DNA of 21,076 nucleotides. Source: an uncultured Chitinophagales bacterium (GTDB taxonomy: Bacteria; Bacteroidota; Bacteroidia; Chitinophagales; Chitinophagaceae). The notes beneath the pieces were generated by a model. It was not told the DNA's origin. It was given only the letters and a program-made list of their open reading frames with translations, and ran no database searches. Of this stretch, positions 8,263 to 16,935 are shown one piece after another. Position 1 is the first letter of the stretch. Each line of letters opens with the position of its first letter. A program made the translations under genes and the position numbers. Location: NCBI GenBank assembly GCA_946886475.1, contig CAMPIQ010000058.1:1-21076 (forward strand), read 5' to 3'.

Positions 8263-10440
8263 TTACCTGCCTGTAAAAAACACCGCTCCCTTCATCCGCT
8301 GCCGCTTCATTTCCGGTCCGCTCCAGTCCAGTTTAAGAAAAGGTTCTCCCCTTGCTTCTTCCCTGTAGTATAACAGTTGAAAAGGATGATAGCCCGCCTT
8401 CAGGAAAAGCGTGGCGGTCCTGATCATATTACCGGGATAGGCATAATCCTCATCCAGCACCTGTATATCATGTATCCTTAAAAATGCTTTTGCATCACAA
8501 CTCATATAAAAATGATAAGCACCGTCCTTTGGAACCGATATATAACCGGTAAATGAAGTGAGTCCTTTTCGTTGCAGCGTATCTGCAGGGATGTCGGGAA
8601 ATGCATCATGACCATTCTCCAGCACTTCAAGATCTTTCAATTGCGGAATCCAGGGAAAGCTTCCTTTATAATGATGCCAGGTAATGCCCTCTAACAGCTG
8701 ACCGGTTTTTACTGCGGGTATGTATGCACTGTCGTAGGGCCTGGGTGCACTCCCGTTTGCCTTTCTCATTTGCAGCGCATGTGCTTTGAAATATGCCTGC
8801 AGGCTGGTTTCCCGGAGAGCAGCGGGTAAATTGCCGGGCTTCAGTTCTTTGCCAGCAAGATCTTTTTCCTGCTTCGGATCATTTACCACATCATAGATCT
8901 CGAAATCATCATTGGCGGAATGGATATCATACCTGAGTCCTGCATAATTACCTATCCTCAGCATCTGCATATCGTTCCTTGCACGGTTGCGGTGCCTGAT
9001 ACTGAATTGAGGATAGGACGGCGTGCTGTCCTCGTTCCTGTACTCGATATACAACAGACGGTCGTCCATTGCTGTATTACCAGTCAATACCGGGAGCAAT
9101 GAAATGCCATCCATTCGTTGTGGAGCCTTGTTGCCGGTAATGTGTATCAATGTAGGCGCCCAGTCATAAGCAATGGCCGGTATGCCGATCTTTTTATTGG
9201 CAGGGATCTTACCGGGCCACCATGCAATAGCGGGCAAACGCACGCCACCTTCCAGCACATCACCTTTCACTCCGTTGAAAGGTCCGAAGCTGGAAAAGAA
9301 ATCAGGACGGTTAGGCACATATTTTTCTTCGGGTAAATAAGATTCAGTGGATGGACCATTATCCGATGTATAAATAACAATGGTGTTGGAGTCGATCTTC
9401 AGGTCGCGCAACAACTGGGTGATATCACCCACTGCATCATCGAGCCTGCGGTTGGATGTTGCGTATCTTTTATAAGTATCCGGCCAGGGAACATTTGCAG
9501 TTTTACGGTTATGATCATGATCATAAACCGCGTTGGCATATTCGGGATAAATATAAGAATCAGGAATGCCCTCCGCTGTATTGATATAATGTCCCGGTGT
9601 GCCGTTCCACTGAACACCGCCATTCAAACCAGCGCCCTTTGGATATGGCGTACCTGGCAATTCCAGTACGGCATGCGGCGTATCATAGGCCAGGTATAAA
9701 AAGAAAGGCTGATCATTTTTTTTACCTGCCTGTTCAACAATATATTTTTTCGCCATCGCGGTCCACAGGTCAGTTGTATAACATTTATCAAGACCCTGTG
9801 TGATGCTGGTGTAATTCTCCCAAACCACTTTTGCATTTTCCGCCCAGTACTTCCTGTACAATGCTTCCTTTGGGTAATGCTCATGCCCGTCGCTGTGACG
9901 CATGTAACCGAAATAATAATCAAAGCCACGCTTCAGCGGATGGGCCGGCCACTGGTATCCATTGAGATCATATTTATCATTTCCCTGCAGGCCCCATTTG
10001 CCGATAGCCGCGGTTGTATAACCAAGGGTCTTCAAAGTGGAAGCCATGGTATAATTATCTTCCAGTGCCTTGTCGAACTGGTTGTCGCGCACATTGGCAT
10101 GTCCCTGACTTACGCCAAGCATCAGTGAGGAACGCGAAGGCGCACAAATGGGCGCAGCACAATAGTATTGGGTGAACATGGCTCCTTCCCGCGCCAGCCT
10201 GTCAAGATTGGGAGATACCTGAAAAGGCCTGGAGTGATCTTTTAACCTGGCCCTTTCATTTTGAAAAAAAGCACCGATATCACCATAGCCCTGGTCATCA
10301 ACAATGATAAAAATAATATTGGGTGATGCTGACTGGCCGGTTTGTGCATGTGCGATCAATGTAAAAAATAAAACGGCAATGAATACGCCTGAAAAACGCA
10401 ACCTGTTCACAGATGAATGAAATGATATTTTCCTAAGCAT
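8263..10440 (-). CDS. Exported S1-type sulfatase B with C-terminal PA14 domain
   Basis: 725 residues from the ATG at 10440; the frame also has a GTG at 10455, but the ATG is preferred because it starts MLRKISFHSS ahead of the signal peptide ending IAHAQ. Catalytic domain: NIIFIIVDDQGYGD with metal-binding DD at 48-49, then ICAPSRSSLMLG with the formylglycine Cys99 in CAPSR, GKWGLQG, a long insert, TSDNGPS and EGGVRLP. The last 140 residues (about 585-725) look like a PA14 domain: LTSFTGYISVPKDGAYHFYM, FLRIHDIQVLD, LKAGYHPFQLLYY and FLKLDWSGP. PA14 domains in such enzymes usually bind carbohydrate, so the fusion may hold the enzyme on its substrate. The protein is longer than a typical single-domain sulfatase because of this addition. 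It follows the GH127-like gene by 33 bp. Sulfatase call secure; sugar and sulfate position unknown. Confidence 0.93.
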   Translation of the reverse strand: MLRKISFHSSVNRLRFSGVFIAVLFFTLIAHAQTGQSASPNIIFIIVDDQGYGDIGAFFQNERARLKDHSRPFQVSPNLDRLAREGAMFTQYYCAAPICAPSRSSLMLGVSQGHANVRDNQFDKALEDNYTMASTLKTLGYTTAAIGKWGLQGNDKYDLNGYQWPAHPLKRGFDYYFGYMRHSDGHEHYPKEALYRKYWAENAKVVWENYTSITQGLDKCYTTDLWTAMAKKYIVEQAGKKNDQPFFLYLAYDTPHAVLELPGTPYPKGAGLNGGVQWNGTPGHYINTAEGIPDSYIYPEYANAVYDHDHNRKTANVPWPDTYKRYATSNRRLDDAVGDITQLLRDLKIDSNTIVIYTSDNGPSTESYLPEEKYVPNRPDFFSSFGPFNGVKGDVLEGGVRLPAIAWWPGKIPANKKIGIPAIAYDWAPTLIHITGNKAPQRMDGISLLPVLTGNTAMDDRLLYIEYRNEDSTPSYPQFSIRHRNRARNDMQMLRIGNYAGLRYDIHSANDDFEIYDVVNDPKQEKDLAGKELKPGNLPAALRETSLQAYFKAHALQMRKANGSAPRPYDSAYIPAVKTGQLLEGITWHHYKGSFPWIPQLKDLEVLENGHDAFPDIPADTLQRKGLTSFTGYISVPKDGAYHFYMSCDAKAFLRIHDIQVLDEDYAYPGNMIRTATLFLKAGYHPFQLLYYREEARGEPFLKLDWSGPEMKRQRMKGAVFFTGR

Positions 10441-10473
10441 AATGCAGAATTTCACAGATCTTAACCTCAGCTT

Positions 10474-12372
10474 TTAATCTATTTTTTGTTGCAGCCAGGT
10501 AAGCCGCCATCCTGTTGAATCCCTGCCACCGGCTTCGAAATAGGGTAGAAATATCAATGGCTTTTCAACAGGCAGCGCCAGCTGATAAGCCTGACCTTTA
10601 AAACCAGGAACGGCTGCAACCGGTTTAAATACCTGGCTGGCATCCTTACCGGGAAGAATGAAATTCCTTTCCCTGTCCATGCCGTTGATCAATCCATTGG
10701 TTGCATATACCAGCGGCCCGCGCCTGAGTGCAAACCAGTTCACCCGGTAGATATCATCTGTTCCCTGTGGTATCACCGCGTGTTCCGCTTTTTCCACCAG
10801 CTTCAGCTCCATGGGCAGGAGGATCTCAATGGTATTTTTCTTTCCCCAGTTATGATTGATGGTTAGATAACTTCCTGCAACCACCTGCTGTTCCAGCGGC
10901 TTGCCATCAATGGTGATGCTTGTGCCTGAAGCCCATTCCGGTATCCTGATATAAAGTGGAAATGCGGAAGTTTTTTGAGATGATATGGTCAGGTTTATTT
11001 TTCCATCAAATGGATACTGCGTCTGCTGGCTGATCCTGATGGCCTGTCCATTTACAATCATACTGGCCTCACTGGCGGAAAAAATATTGAGGGCAATGCC
11101 ATTGCCTCTCAGTGAATATACCATGGCAGGAATTTCCTGTAAGGCCAGTACACCGCTGGATGGACAACAGTCATTGTAATTGGCCACATGTTTTTTCCCA
11201 TTGGAAAAAATATGATAGCTCCAGTCCTGGCCATTGGCAAACTGCGCACCGATCAGTGCATTATAGGCTGATCTTTCCACTTCTTCCGCGTACTTTGAAT
11301 CACCTGTTAATTGCAACAGCATTTTATTCAGTTGAATCCACGACATGGTGCTGCAGGTTTCCACATAGCCATAAGGAGCCCAGTAATTTTTTGTATTGAA
11401 ACATTCCTTGTGTTTTCCGATACCGCCCCAGGGTCCGCCGGTGACGGTGAGGTGATGATCGGCAATATTCTTCCAGGCATTTTCTATTGCCTTGATATAA
11501 TCCTTATTGCCGGTGATCTCATACAGTTTGGCAAGGCCCAGCAGGTTCCAGATGATCTGGTAAGCCTTACCGTCCGCCACTGTTTCCAGGTCGCGGTTGT
11601 TGAGCATGGAAGCGATGAGGCGCAGCCCTTCACGCTGTTCAACTTTTTTTACGATGAGTTCCGCAAATTGGAGGTATCGTTTATCTGATGTGAGCTTATA
11701 CAATTCAACCACAGGTTCCAGGGCGATGGTGGCTGAATAACCATAGCGTGTTCCATAACCGGTGATATCATTTTTGCCATCACCAAAAGTTTTCAGCAGC
11801 AACTCCCCGATATTCTTTGCGGCCTCACGGTATTTCGTTGTTTGAAACTGCCGGTCAATTTCCAAAAATCCAAGTATCATATAACTAAGGCTCCAGGTAT
11901 CCCATGACCTTTTATGAAATCTGGATGCATTATTTGTGATCCTTAGTTCGGGTGAATAGGATCCAAGATAGCCATCTGCTTCCTGTGTACTTACCAGGTA
12001 ATCGGCAGTCTGGAACAAGGCTTTTTTAAGGTCTTCATTCCCCGTGCGTTTTACTGACAGTGCCGCGCTGTACATCCATTTGCCGGCGTGCTCGCCATAC
12101 CAGTCGGTTGTTGTATTTTTTAACCTTGCTTCCCTGCTGAACATGTTGATCAGGGTGCCGTTATTCCATTCAGGCAGTGTTTTCAATCTTCCCTGTTCGG
12201 TAAGCAACAGGGCATCTCCTAGAAGCCCATGAACGGAAATTTCGGAGGGCTTCAGAAAGGCATCTGAAGATTTTACTTGTTTCCCGTTTTCCGGGTTCCC
12301 TGCCTGCAACTGGCCTTGACAGGTAAGCAATAATGCCCCCGTGAAAAAAAGTATTTTTTGTTTAGCCGTCAT
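10474..12372 (-). CDS. GH127-like (DUF1680) exported glycosidase, putative beta-L-arabinofuranosidase
   Basis: 632 residues of the DUF1680/GH127-GH146 type, an (alpha/alpha)-barrel followed by beta-sandwich parts. The characterised relative from Bifidobacterium releases beta-L-arabinofuranose with a zinc-bound cysteine nucleophile. The expected zinc site is present here: Glu338-x-Cys340 in YVETCSTMSW, and Cys402-Cys403 in NDCCPSSG, Cys403 matching the family's nucleophile position. Barrel motifs include GYLGSY, HKRSWDTWSLSY, LTVTGGPWGG and ERSAYNAL. The start at 12372 (ATG) precedes a signal peptide ending near LQAG; LLLTC contains a Cys but is a poor lipobox. The 186-bp space before it is the longest inside the main gene run, so a secondary promoter is possible, although I saw only a one-mismatch TAnnTTTG box (AATTTTTG). 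DUF1680 members vary in substrate, so arabinofuranosidase is the best guess, not a certainty. Confidence 0.85.
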   Translation of the reverse strand: MTAKQKILFFTGALLLTCQGQLQAGNPENGKQVKSSDAFLKPSEISVHGLLGDALLLTEQGRLKTLPEWNNGTLINMFSREARLKNTTTDWYGEHAGKWMYSAALSVKRTGNEDLKKALFQTADYLVSTQEADGYLGSYSPELRITNNASRFHKRSWDTWSLSYMILGFLEIDRQFQTTKYREAAKNIGELLLKTFGDGKNDITGYGTRYGYSATIALEPVVELYKLTSDKRYLQFAELIVKKVEQREGLRLIASMLNNRDLETVADGKAYQIIWNLLGLAKLYEITGNKDYIKAIENAWKNIADHHLTVTGGPWGGIGKHKECFNTKNYWAPYGYVETCSTMSWIQLNKMLLQLTGDSKYAEEVERSAYNALIGAQFANGQDWSYHIFSNGKKHVANYNDCCPSSGVLALQEIPAMVYSLRGNGIALNIFSASEASMIVNGQAIRISQQTQYPFDGKINLTISSQKTSAFPLYIRIPEWASGTSITIDGKPLEQQVVAGSYLTINHNWGKKNTIEILLPMELKLVEKAEHAVIPQGTDDIYRVNWFALRRGPLVYATNGLINGMDRERNFILPGKDASQVFKPVAAVPGFKGQAYQLALPVEKPLIFLPYFEAGGRDSTGWRLTWLQQKID

Positions 12373-12558
12373 CGTTAAATGATTATGATTTCAATTCAAA
12401 AATTTATTTACCCGGTCCTTTCATGCTTCCGGTACGCTATGCCATGAACCTGCACCATTCATTGAGTGGAAGACAGCTTATTTTCAATTAAATGGCCGGC
12501 AACAATAACAAAGCGTTCCTGGTATGAAGTAATGTTTTAAGCATAAAATTGAAAACGG

Positions 12559-13563
12559 TTACATGCCTGCATAGATGATGCAGCCAATTCCAATGATGAA
12601 AAGGAGGAACATTGCCGCAAGCAGTGTATTCACCGATTTGGGCGCGCCCCTGAACTCTTTCCAGATAAAAACACCCCAGAGCGCTGCCACCAGTGTTGCG
12701 CCCTGTCCAAGTCCGTAAGAAATGGCAGGACCTGCCTTGCCCGCAGCTATCAGGTTAAATGAATTTCCAAGTCCCCAGATGAGTCCACCCAGTATTCCCA
12801 CCATATGAGTGGAGAACCTTCCTTTGAAATATTCTCCGTATCCGGTTGGCGGACCTTCAAAAGGCTTTTTCATCAAAATGGTATTAAAAAGAAAATTGCT
12901 GATGAAGATGCCTACTGAAAAAATAAATACGGCAGTATATGGGGTCATCTTTCCTGCTGCAGGATTTTCAAAATTCTCAAGGTCCATGGAAGCAGCTATG
13001 AAACGGTAAAAGAATGACATGAGGATACCCGCAACAATGGATAATATGATTCCCTTGGAGGAAACTTTTTGAACCGAGGTCTTTGATTTTTTCGTGTATG
13101 CGATGGCGTTAATGATGATGGCAAGCATCACAAAACCCACACCGGCGAATAACAGCACAGGATCACCTTTTTGATTGGCCATGTAATTCACCAGTACACC
13201 GAGAATCAGCGCCAGGCCAATGCCAATAGGAAAAGCCACTGCCATTCCGGCGATGGCAATGGCAGCTGAGAACAATATATTCGCTGCATTGAAGATCACA
13301 CCACCAATTAAGGCTTTACCAATATTGGATGTATCGGCCTGGGCCAGGTCGTCGGTAAAGCTGCGGCCATTTTCTCCCATGCTGCCCAATGTTAATGCGG
13401 AGATGACAGAAAAAACAAGTATTCCAATTACATAATCCCAATAAAACAATTCGAAGCGCCAGCTTTTACTGGCCAGCTTTTGTGTGTTGGCCCATGATCC
13501 CCAGCACAGCATGGTGATGATGCAGAAAACGATGGCCAGAGAATAGCTTTCAACTATGAACAT
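12559..13563 (-). CDS. GRP/ureide-permease-type inner-membrane sugar transporter
   Basis: 334-residue polytopic protein with about ten membrane segments (roughly 4-22, 40-60, 82-108, 109-127, 134-155, 170-190, 208-228, 252-272, 278-298 and 312-333). It belongs to the drug/metabolite transporter superfamily, in the group holding glucose/ribose porters (GRP), RhaT-like rhamnose symporters and plant ureide permeases. Markers include CWGSWANTQKL (20-30), FPIGIGLALILG (111-122), GGLIWGLGN and ISYGLGQGATLVAALWG. In Bacteroidota such proteins import small sugars or nucleosides across the inner membrane. Here it would take up a monosaccharide released in the periplasm, to be phosphorylated by the ribokinase at the head of the operon. 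It starts at an ATG, 45 bp after sulfatase A. The substrate is inferred from context; ribose, arabinose, rhamnose or fucose are all conceivable. Confidence 0.85.
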   Translation of the reverse strand: MFIVESYSLAIVFCIITMLCWGSWANTQKLASKSWRFELFYWDYVIGILVFSVISALTLGSMGENGRSFTDDLAQADTSNIGKALIGGVIFNAANILFSAAIAIAGMAVAFPIGIGLALILGVLVNYMANQKGDPVLLFAGVGFVMLAIIINAIAYTKKSKTSVQKVSSKGIILSIVAGILMSFFYRFIAASMDLENFENPAAGKMTPYTAVFIFSVGIFISNFLFNTILMKKPFEGPPTGYGEYFKGRFSTHMVGILGGLIWGLGNSFNLIAAGKAGPAISYGLGQGATLVAALWGVFIWKEFRGAPKSVNTLLAAMFLLFIIGIGCIIYAGM

Positions 13564-13608
13564 GATTGAATCTTTAGGTGGTTAATAAGTAATGACTTCA
13601 AATTAATG

Positions 13609-15294
13609 TTAGCGGTCTTCGTCCGGATCCCTTTCTCCTTTTCCGGGCCATGTTGAGCCGGGCACATATTTAGGATTGGGACCGGGCATGAATGCATTGA
13701 CCTCTTTTCTCCATTTATGCAGGAGAGAAAGCAATTCTTTCGCCCTGGCAGGTTCAGTTGTTGCCAGGTTCTGTTGCTCTGCCGGATCATTTTTTAAATT
13801 GAATAATTCAACTGTACCGTTTTCAAAATATTCTATCAGTTTATAATCACCCAGCCTTACTGCACCACCCGGACTTTGCGCGCCGTGATTGCTGTAGTGA
13901 GGAAAATGCCAGAACAGAGGCCTGGTGTTTGAAGCCGCATTCCCGTTGCCTTTCAGTACGGAAGCGAAGCTTGCGCCATCCATCCCTTTTTTATCTACCG
14001 ACTTCGGATTCACGCCAATCATTTCCAGTAAGGTTGGATAAAAATCCGTACTGATAACAGGCATGTCTGAAACAGTTCCCTCCCTGCTGTGGTCGGGCCA
14101 GTAAACCAGCAATGGTTCGCGGATGCCGCCTTCATACAGCCATCCCTTTCCTGCGCGCAGTGGCAGGTTTGAGGTAGAAAAAACCTTATCAAGATCGCAT
14201 GGCGCCACCTTGCGTGCGGGATTCCCAAAATTGGCTGCCGACATACCTCCATTATCTGAAAAGAAGATCACGATCGTATTGTCTTCTATACCGAGTTCCC
14301 TGAGTTTCTCCAGCACCCGTCCAAAACTTTCATCCATGGTTTCTACCATGGCTGCAAACTGCGCGTTGTCCTGCTTTTGCTTGATCTTTACTGTTCTGTC
14401 AGGAAATATCCTGGTACCCTGGTGTGCGGAATCGGTGAGTAATGCTGTTAACTGTTTACGGGAAAATGGATCTTCATCATCCGGGTTTCCTTCCAGTATA
14501 AATGGAACTGACCTGTCCTTTGCCATGGTGTTACGCTTCTTTTCATACTTGGCAACAAGGTCACCGCGGCCCTGGATGGGATCATGAACGGCAAAATGAG
14601 ATAGGTATAAAAAGAAAGGCTGGTCTTTGTTCTTCTCCACCCAGTTCAATGCTTCAGTAGTAAGACGGTCGGTAAGGTATTCACCTTTAGGTCCGCCTTC
14701 CAGTCCCTCCATATTAAAAGGAGAAAAATAACTGCTGGCCGGCCATCCCTTATTCCACTGAGGCACCTGCACATCAAACCCCTGCCTGCTGGCAGAAGCG
14801 GAATCATCGCCCAGATGCCATTTTCCGAATATCGCTGTAGCGTAACCGTTATCCTTTAATACTTCGGGCAGCGTTTTTGTTTCGTAAGGAAGGTGTTGAA
14901 CAGTGGTACCTGTCTTCAGCTTCTGGAAACTAAAGTCCTTGCGTCCCGGAAGCCAGTCTGTCAATCCCAAACGGGCCGGGTACTGACCGGTGAGAATGCT
15001 GGCCCTTGTAGGCGAACACACGTGACAGGCCGCATAGGCCTGTGAAAACTGAACACCCTTTTTGGAAAATTTATCAATATTGGGCGTTTCATGAAATTTA
15101 CTTCCCTGGTATCCCACATCAGCCCATCCAAGATCGTCCACAAGAAAGAAAACGATATTGTATTTTTTTGGCGCTTTTGCCGGTTGTTGTTCGGGTTGCG
15201 GACCGGATACCATATTATTCAACTGTGCATCCGCGTTAGTATGGCAGGCCATTACCAACAGAAAGCAGGCTGTAATTCGTTTCAGATAGTTCAT
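13609..15294 (-). CDS. Exported S1-type sulfatase A (CSPTR active site)
   Basis: 561-residue formylglycine sulfatase. It has an export signal at residues 1-24. A possible lipobox ends at Cys17 (VMAC), but cleavage at ADAQ is equally plausible, so periplasmic or lipid-anchored. The catalytic domain shows NIVFFLVDDLGWADVGYQ with metal ligands DD at 53-54, CSPTRASILTGQYPARL with formylglycine Cys93, GKWHLGD, SDNGG near the middle and EGGIREP. It has no added C-terminal domain; the end (PNPKYVPGSTWPGKGERDPD) is a short tail. It probably removes sulfate from the sugars delivered by the SusC/SusD pair just upstream, 45 bp away. The three sulfatases of the window differ in active-site sequence and architecture, so they probably act on different sulfate positions. 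Exact specificity cannot be determined by reading. Confidence 0.94.
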   Translation of the reverse strand: MNYLKRITACFLLVMACHTNADAQLNNMVSGPQPEQQPAKAPKKYNIVFFLVDDLGWADVGYQGSKFHETPNIDKFSKKGVQFSQAYAACHVCSPTRASILTGQYPARLGLTDWLPGRKDFSFQKLKTGTTVQHLPYETKTLPEVLKDNGYATAIFGKWHLGDDSASASRQGFDVQVPQWNKGWPASSYFSPFNMEGLEGGPKGEYLTDRLTTEALNWVEKNKDQPFFLYLSHFAVHDPIQGRGDLVAKYEKKRNTMAKDRSVPFILEGNPDDEDPFSRKQLTALLTDSAHQGTRIFPDRTVKIKQKQDNAQFAAMVETMDESFGRVLEKLRELGIEDNTIVIFFSDNGGMSAANFGNPARKVAPCDLDKVFSTSNLPLRAGKGWLYEGGIREPLLVYWPDHSREGTVSDMPVISTDFYPTLLEMIGVNPKSVDKKGMDGASFASVLKGNGNAASNTRPLFWHFPHYSNHGAQSPGGAVRLGDYKLIEYFENGTVELFNLKNDPAEQQNLATTEPARAKELLSLLHKWRKEVNAFMPGPNPKYVPGSTWPGKGERDPDEDR

Positions 15295-15339
15295 ATTTTA
15301 TCCTTGTGATTCGTGATGAAATGATAATAATTTACGGTT

Positions 15340-16917
15340 TTACCATCCTGGGTTCTGTGTGAGGTTGGCATTGAGTTCTATTTCCTTTTGCGGTATAGGC
15401 CACAGGTAGTTTTTGTCGCTCCATATCTGCGTCCATCCTGGCACTTCCACTGTTTGCAGCACGCCGTTGGTGTCTACATAAGTAAGTCCGTATACCTTGC
15501 CTGGCATTACCAGTTCTGCTATTCTCCAGCGGCGTATGTCAAAAAACCGGTGGCTTTCAAAAGCAAATTCAACAGAACGTTCATTGCGAACAATGGCGCG
15601 GAGTTCATCCTGGGTCTTGCCCGGGGTTACTGGAGGCATGTTGACATCAGCTCTTTGTCTTACCTTATTGATAGCATCATAAACAGATGCATCAAGCTGG
15701 TTCAGTTCAATCTTAGCTTCCGCGTAGGTTAACAGGATCTCCGCATAACGGATCAGGATAAAATTGATACCATTATTATTCTGGCGTGCCAGGTCTTCCT
15801 TATTTACATATTTACGCACATTGAATCCTGTTGGAGACACCACAAATGAAGAACCTACCGCGTCGCCTGTTGTACTGTTTGGCAATGGGTTGAAGATGGC
15901 GTTGTTTGGCAGTACTTCACCCGGAACAAAAATGGAATACTTCAGGCGGGGGTCGCGGTTATCATAAGGATTCATGGGATCGTAACCACTGGCCGGATCA
16001 TTGATGTCGAGTCCATTGTCCATCTGGTACATATCCACGATGCGCTTTGTAGGAACCCACTTGCTGTTGGCATTCACACTGCGCGGCGCCAGTACCTGGA
16101 AAATATTATTTGAGTAGGTATCAGCCACGTACTGGATATCGAGAATTACTTCAGGATTATTTTCCGCGGCATAGGTAAACAAATTTTTGTACGAGCTGTA
16201 AAGACTGTATTTATTAAGGTCGATCACTTCTTTTGCGGCATTGGCTGCTTCCTGAAAACGGCCGGCATAAAGCATGGCCCTTGCTTTGATAGCAATGGCA
16301 GCGCCTTTGGTGATCCTTCCTTTTTCTGTTTGGGTAAGCGGCAGCAGGGTTGCTGTTTCTGTAAGTTCATCAGAGATGAAATCCCAAACCTGGGCAACAT
16401 CTGTACGGGTAAGCTGGCCACTTTCCTGCACCGTAATTTCGGTGGTAACCAATGGCACATCTCCAAATAGAAATGCCAGTTGCATATAGAAATAGGCACG
16501 AAGTGTTCTCACCTCTCCTTTCAGCCTGTTGATCAGGGCAGGGTTATTGGTCTGTATCCTGTCTACGTTGGCAAGAAAAGTATTGGCGGCACGAATACCT
16601 GCATAGCCCCTGCTCCAGTCGTTTGTGATGCGGCTGTTCAATGCATTGAACTGTCCCTGTGAAATGGAAGCCTCCTGCGGACCGGTTGGATTGGTGAACA
16701 CAATATCGGACATGCCATCCCAGCCAATGAAATGATCGGCGCTTTCAGCCAGGAAACTATAAACGGCATTGGCGGCAAGTACCGCATCGTTATCTGTTTT
16801 CCAGAAGATCTCCGAGGAGATGCGGTCATTTGGAATGGTTTCAAGCAGATCTCTTTTACAGCCCAGGATAAAGCCGGATGCTATAAAAAGTATGAATAGT
16901 TTTTTTATGTTGCGCAT
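15340..16917 (-). CDS. susD: SusD/RagB-family surface glycan-binding lipoprotein
   Basis: 525 residues from the ATG at 16917. The frame also opens at TTG 16935, but that would touch the SusC stop and give a non-typical start. The ATG gives MRNIKKLFILF followed by the lipobox FILGC, so Cys20 is lipidated and the protein should sit on the outer membrane as the lid of the SusC pore. Family marks are ETIPNDRISSEIFWKTDND near the mature N-terminus, TPR-like helices such as RTLRAYFYMQLAFLFGDVPL, the C-terminal block RYAEILLTYAEAKIEL with RNERSVEFAFESHRFFDIRR, and the usual ending LTQNPGW. It binds an oligosaccharide and passes it to SusC; the glycan cannot be inferred. It follows SusC by only 18 bp, the usual tight pairing. 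Confidence 0.96.
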   Translation of the reverse strand: MRNIKKLFILFIASGFILGCKRDLLETIPNDRISSEIFWKTDNDAVLAANAVYSFLAESADHFIGWDGMSDIVFTNPTGPQEASISQGQFNALNSRITNDWSRGYAGIRAANTFLANVDRIQTNNPALINRLKGEVRTLRAYFYMQLAFLFGDVPLVTTEITVQESGQLTRTDVAQVWDFISDELTETATLLPLTQTEKGRITKGAAIAIKARAMLYAGRFQEAANAAKEVIDLNKYSLYSSYKNLFTYAAENNPEVILDIQYVADTYSNNIFQVLAPRSVNANSKWVPTKRIVDMYQMDNGLDINDPASGYDPMNPYDNRDPRLKYSIFVPGEVLPNNAIFNPLPNSTTGDAVGSSFVVSPTGFNVRKYVNKEDLARQNNNGINFILIRYAEILLTYAEAKIELNQLDASVYDAINKVRQRADVNMPPVTPGKTQDELRAIVRNERSVEFAFESHRFFDIRRWRIAELVMPGKVYGLTYVDTNGVLQTVEVPGWTQIWSDKNYLWPIPQKEIELNANLTQNPGW

Positions 16918-16935
16918 AATTTCTGTTTTAATCAA

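Noticed and set aside
10474..12372. Lipoprotein signal in the GH127-like protein (LLLTC)
   Set aside because: Residue before the Cys is Thr, a poor fit to the lipobox, and a normal signal cleavage near LQAG is at least as good.
14123..14587. Plus-strand open frame of 154 codons
   Set aside because: Antisense to the catalytic domain of sulfatase A; composition is low-complexity Ser/Pro-like and no family is recognised.
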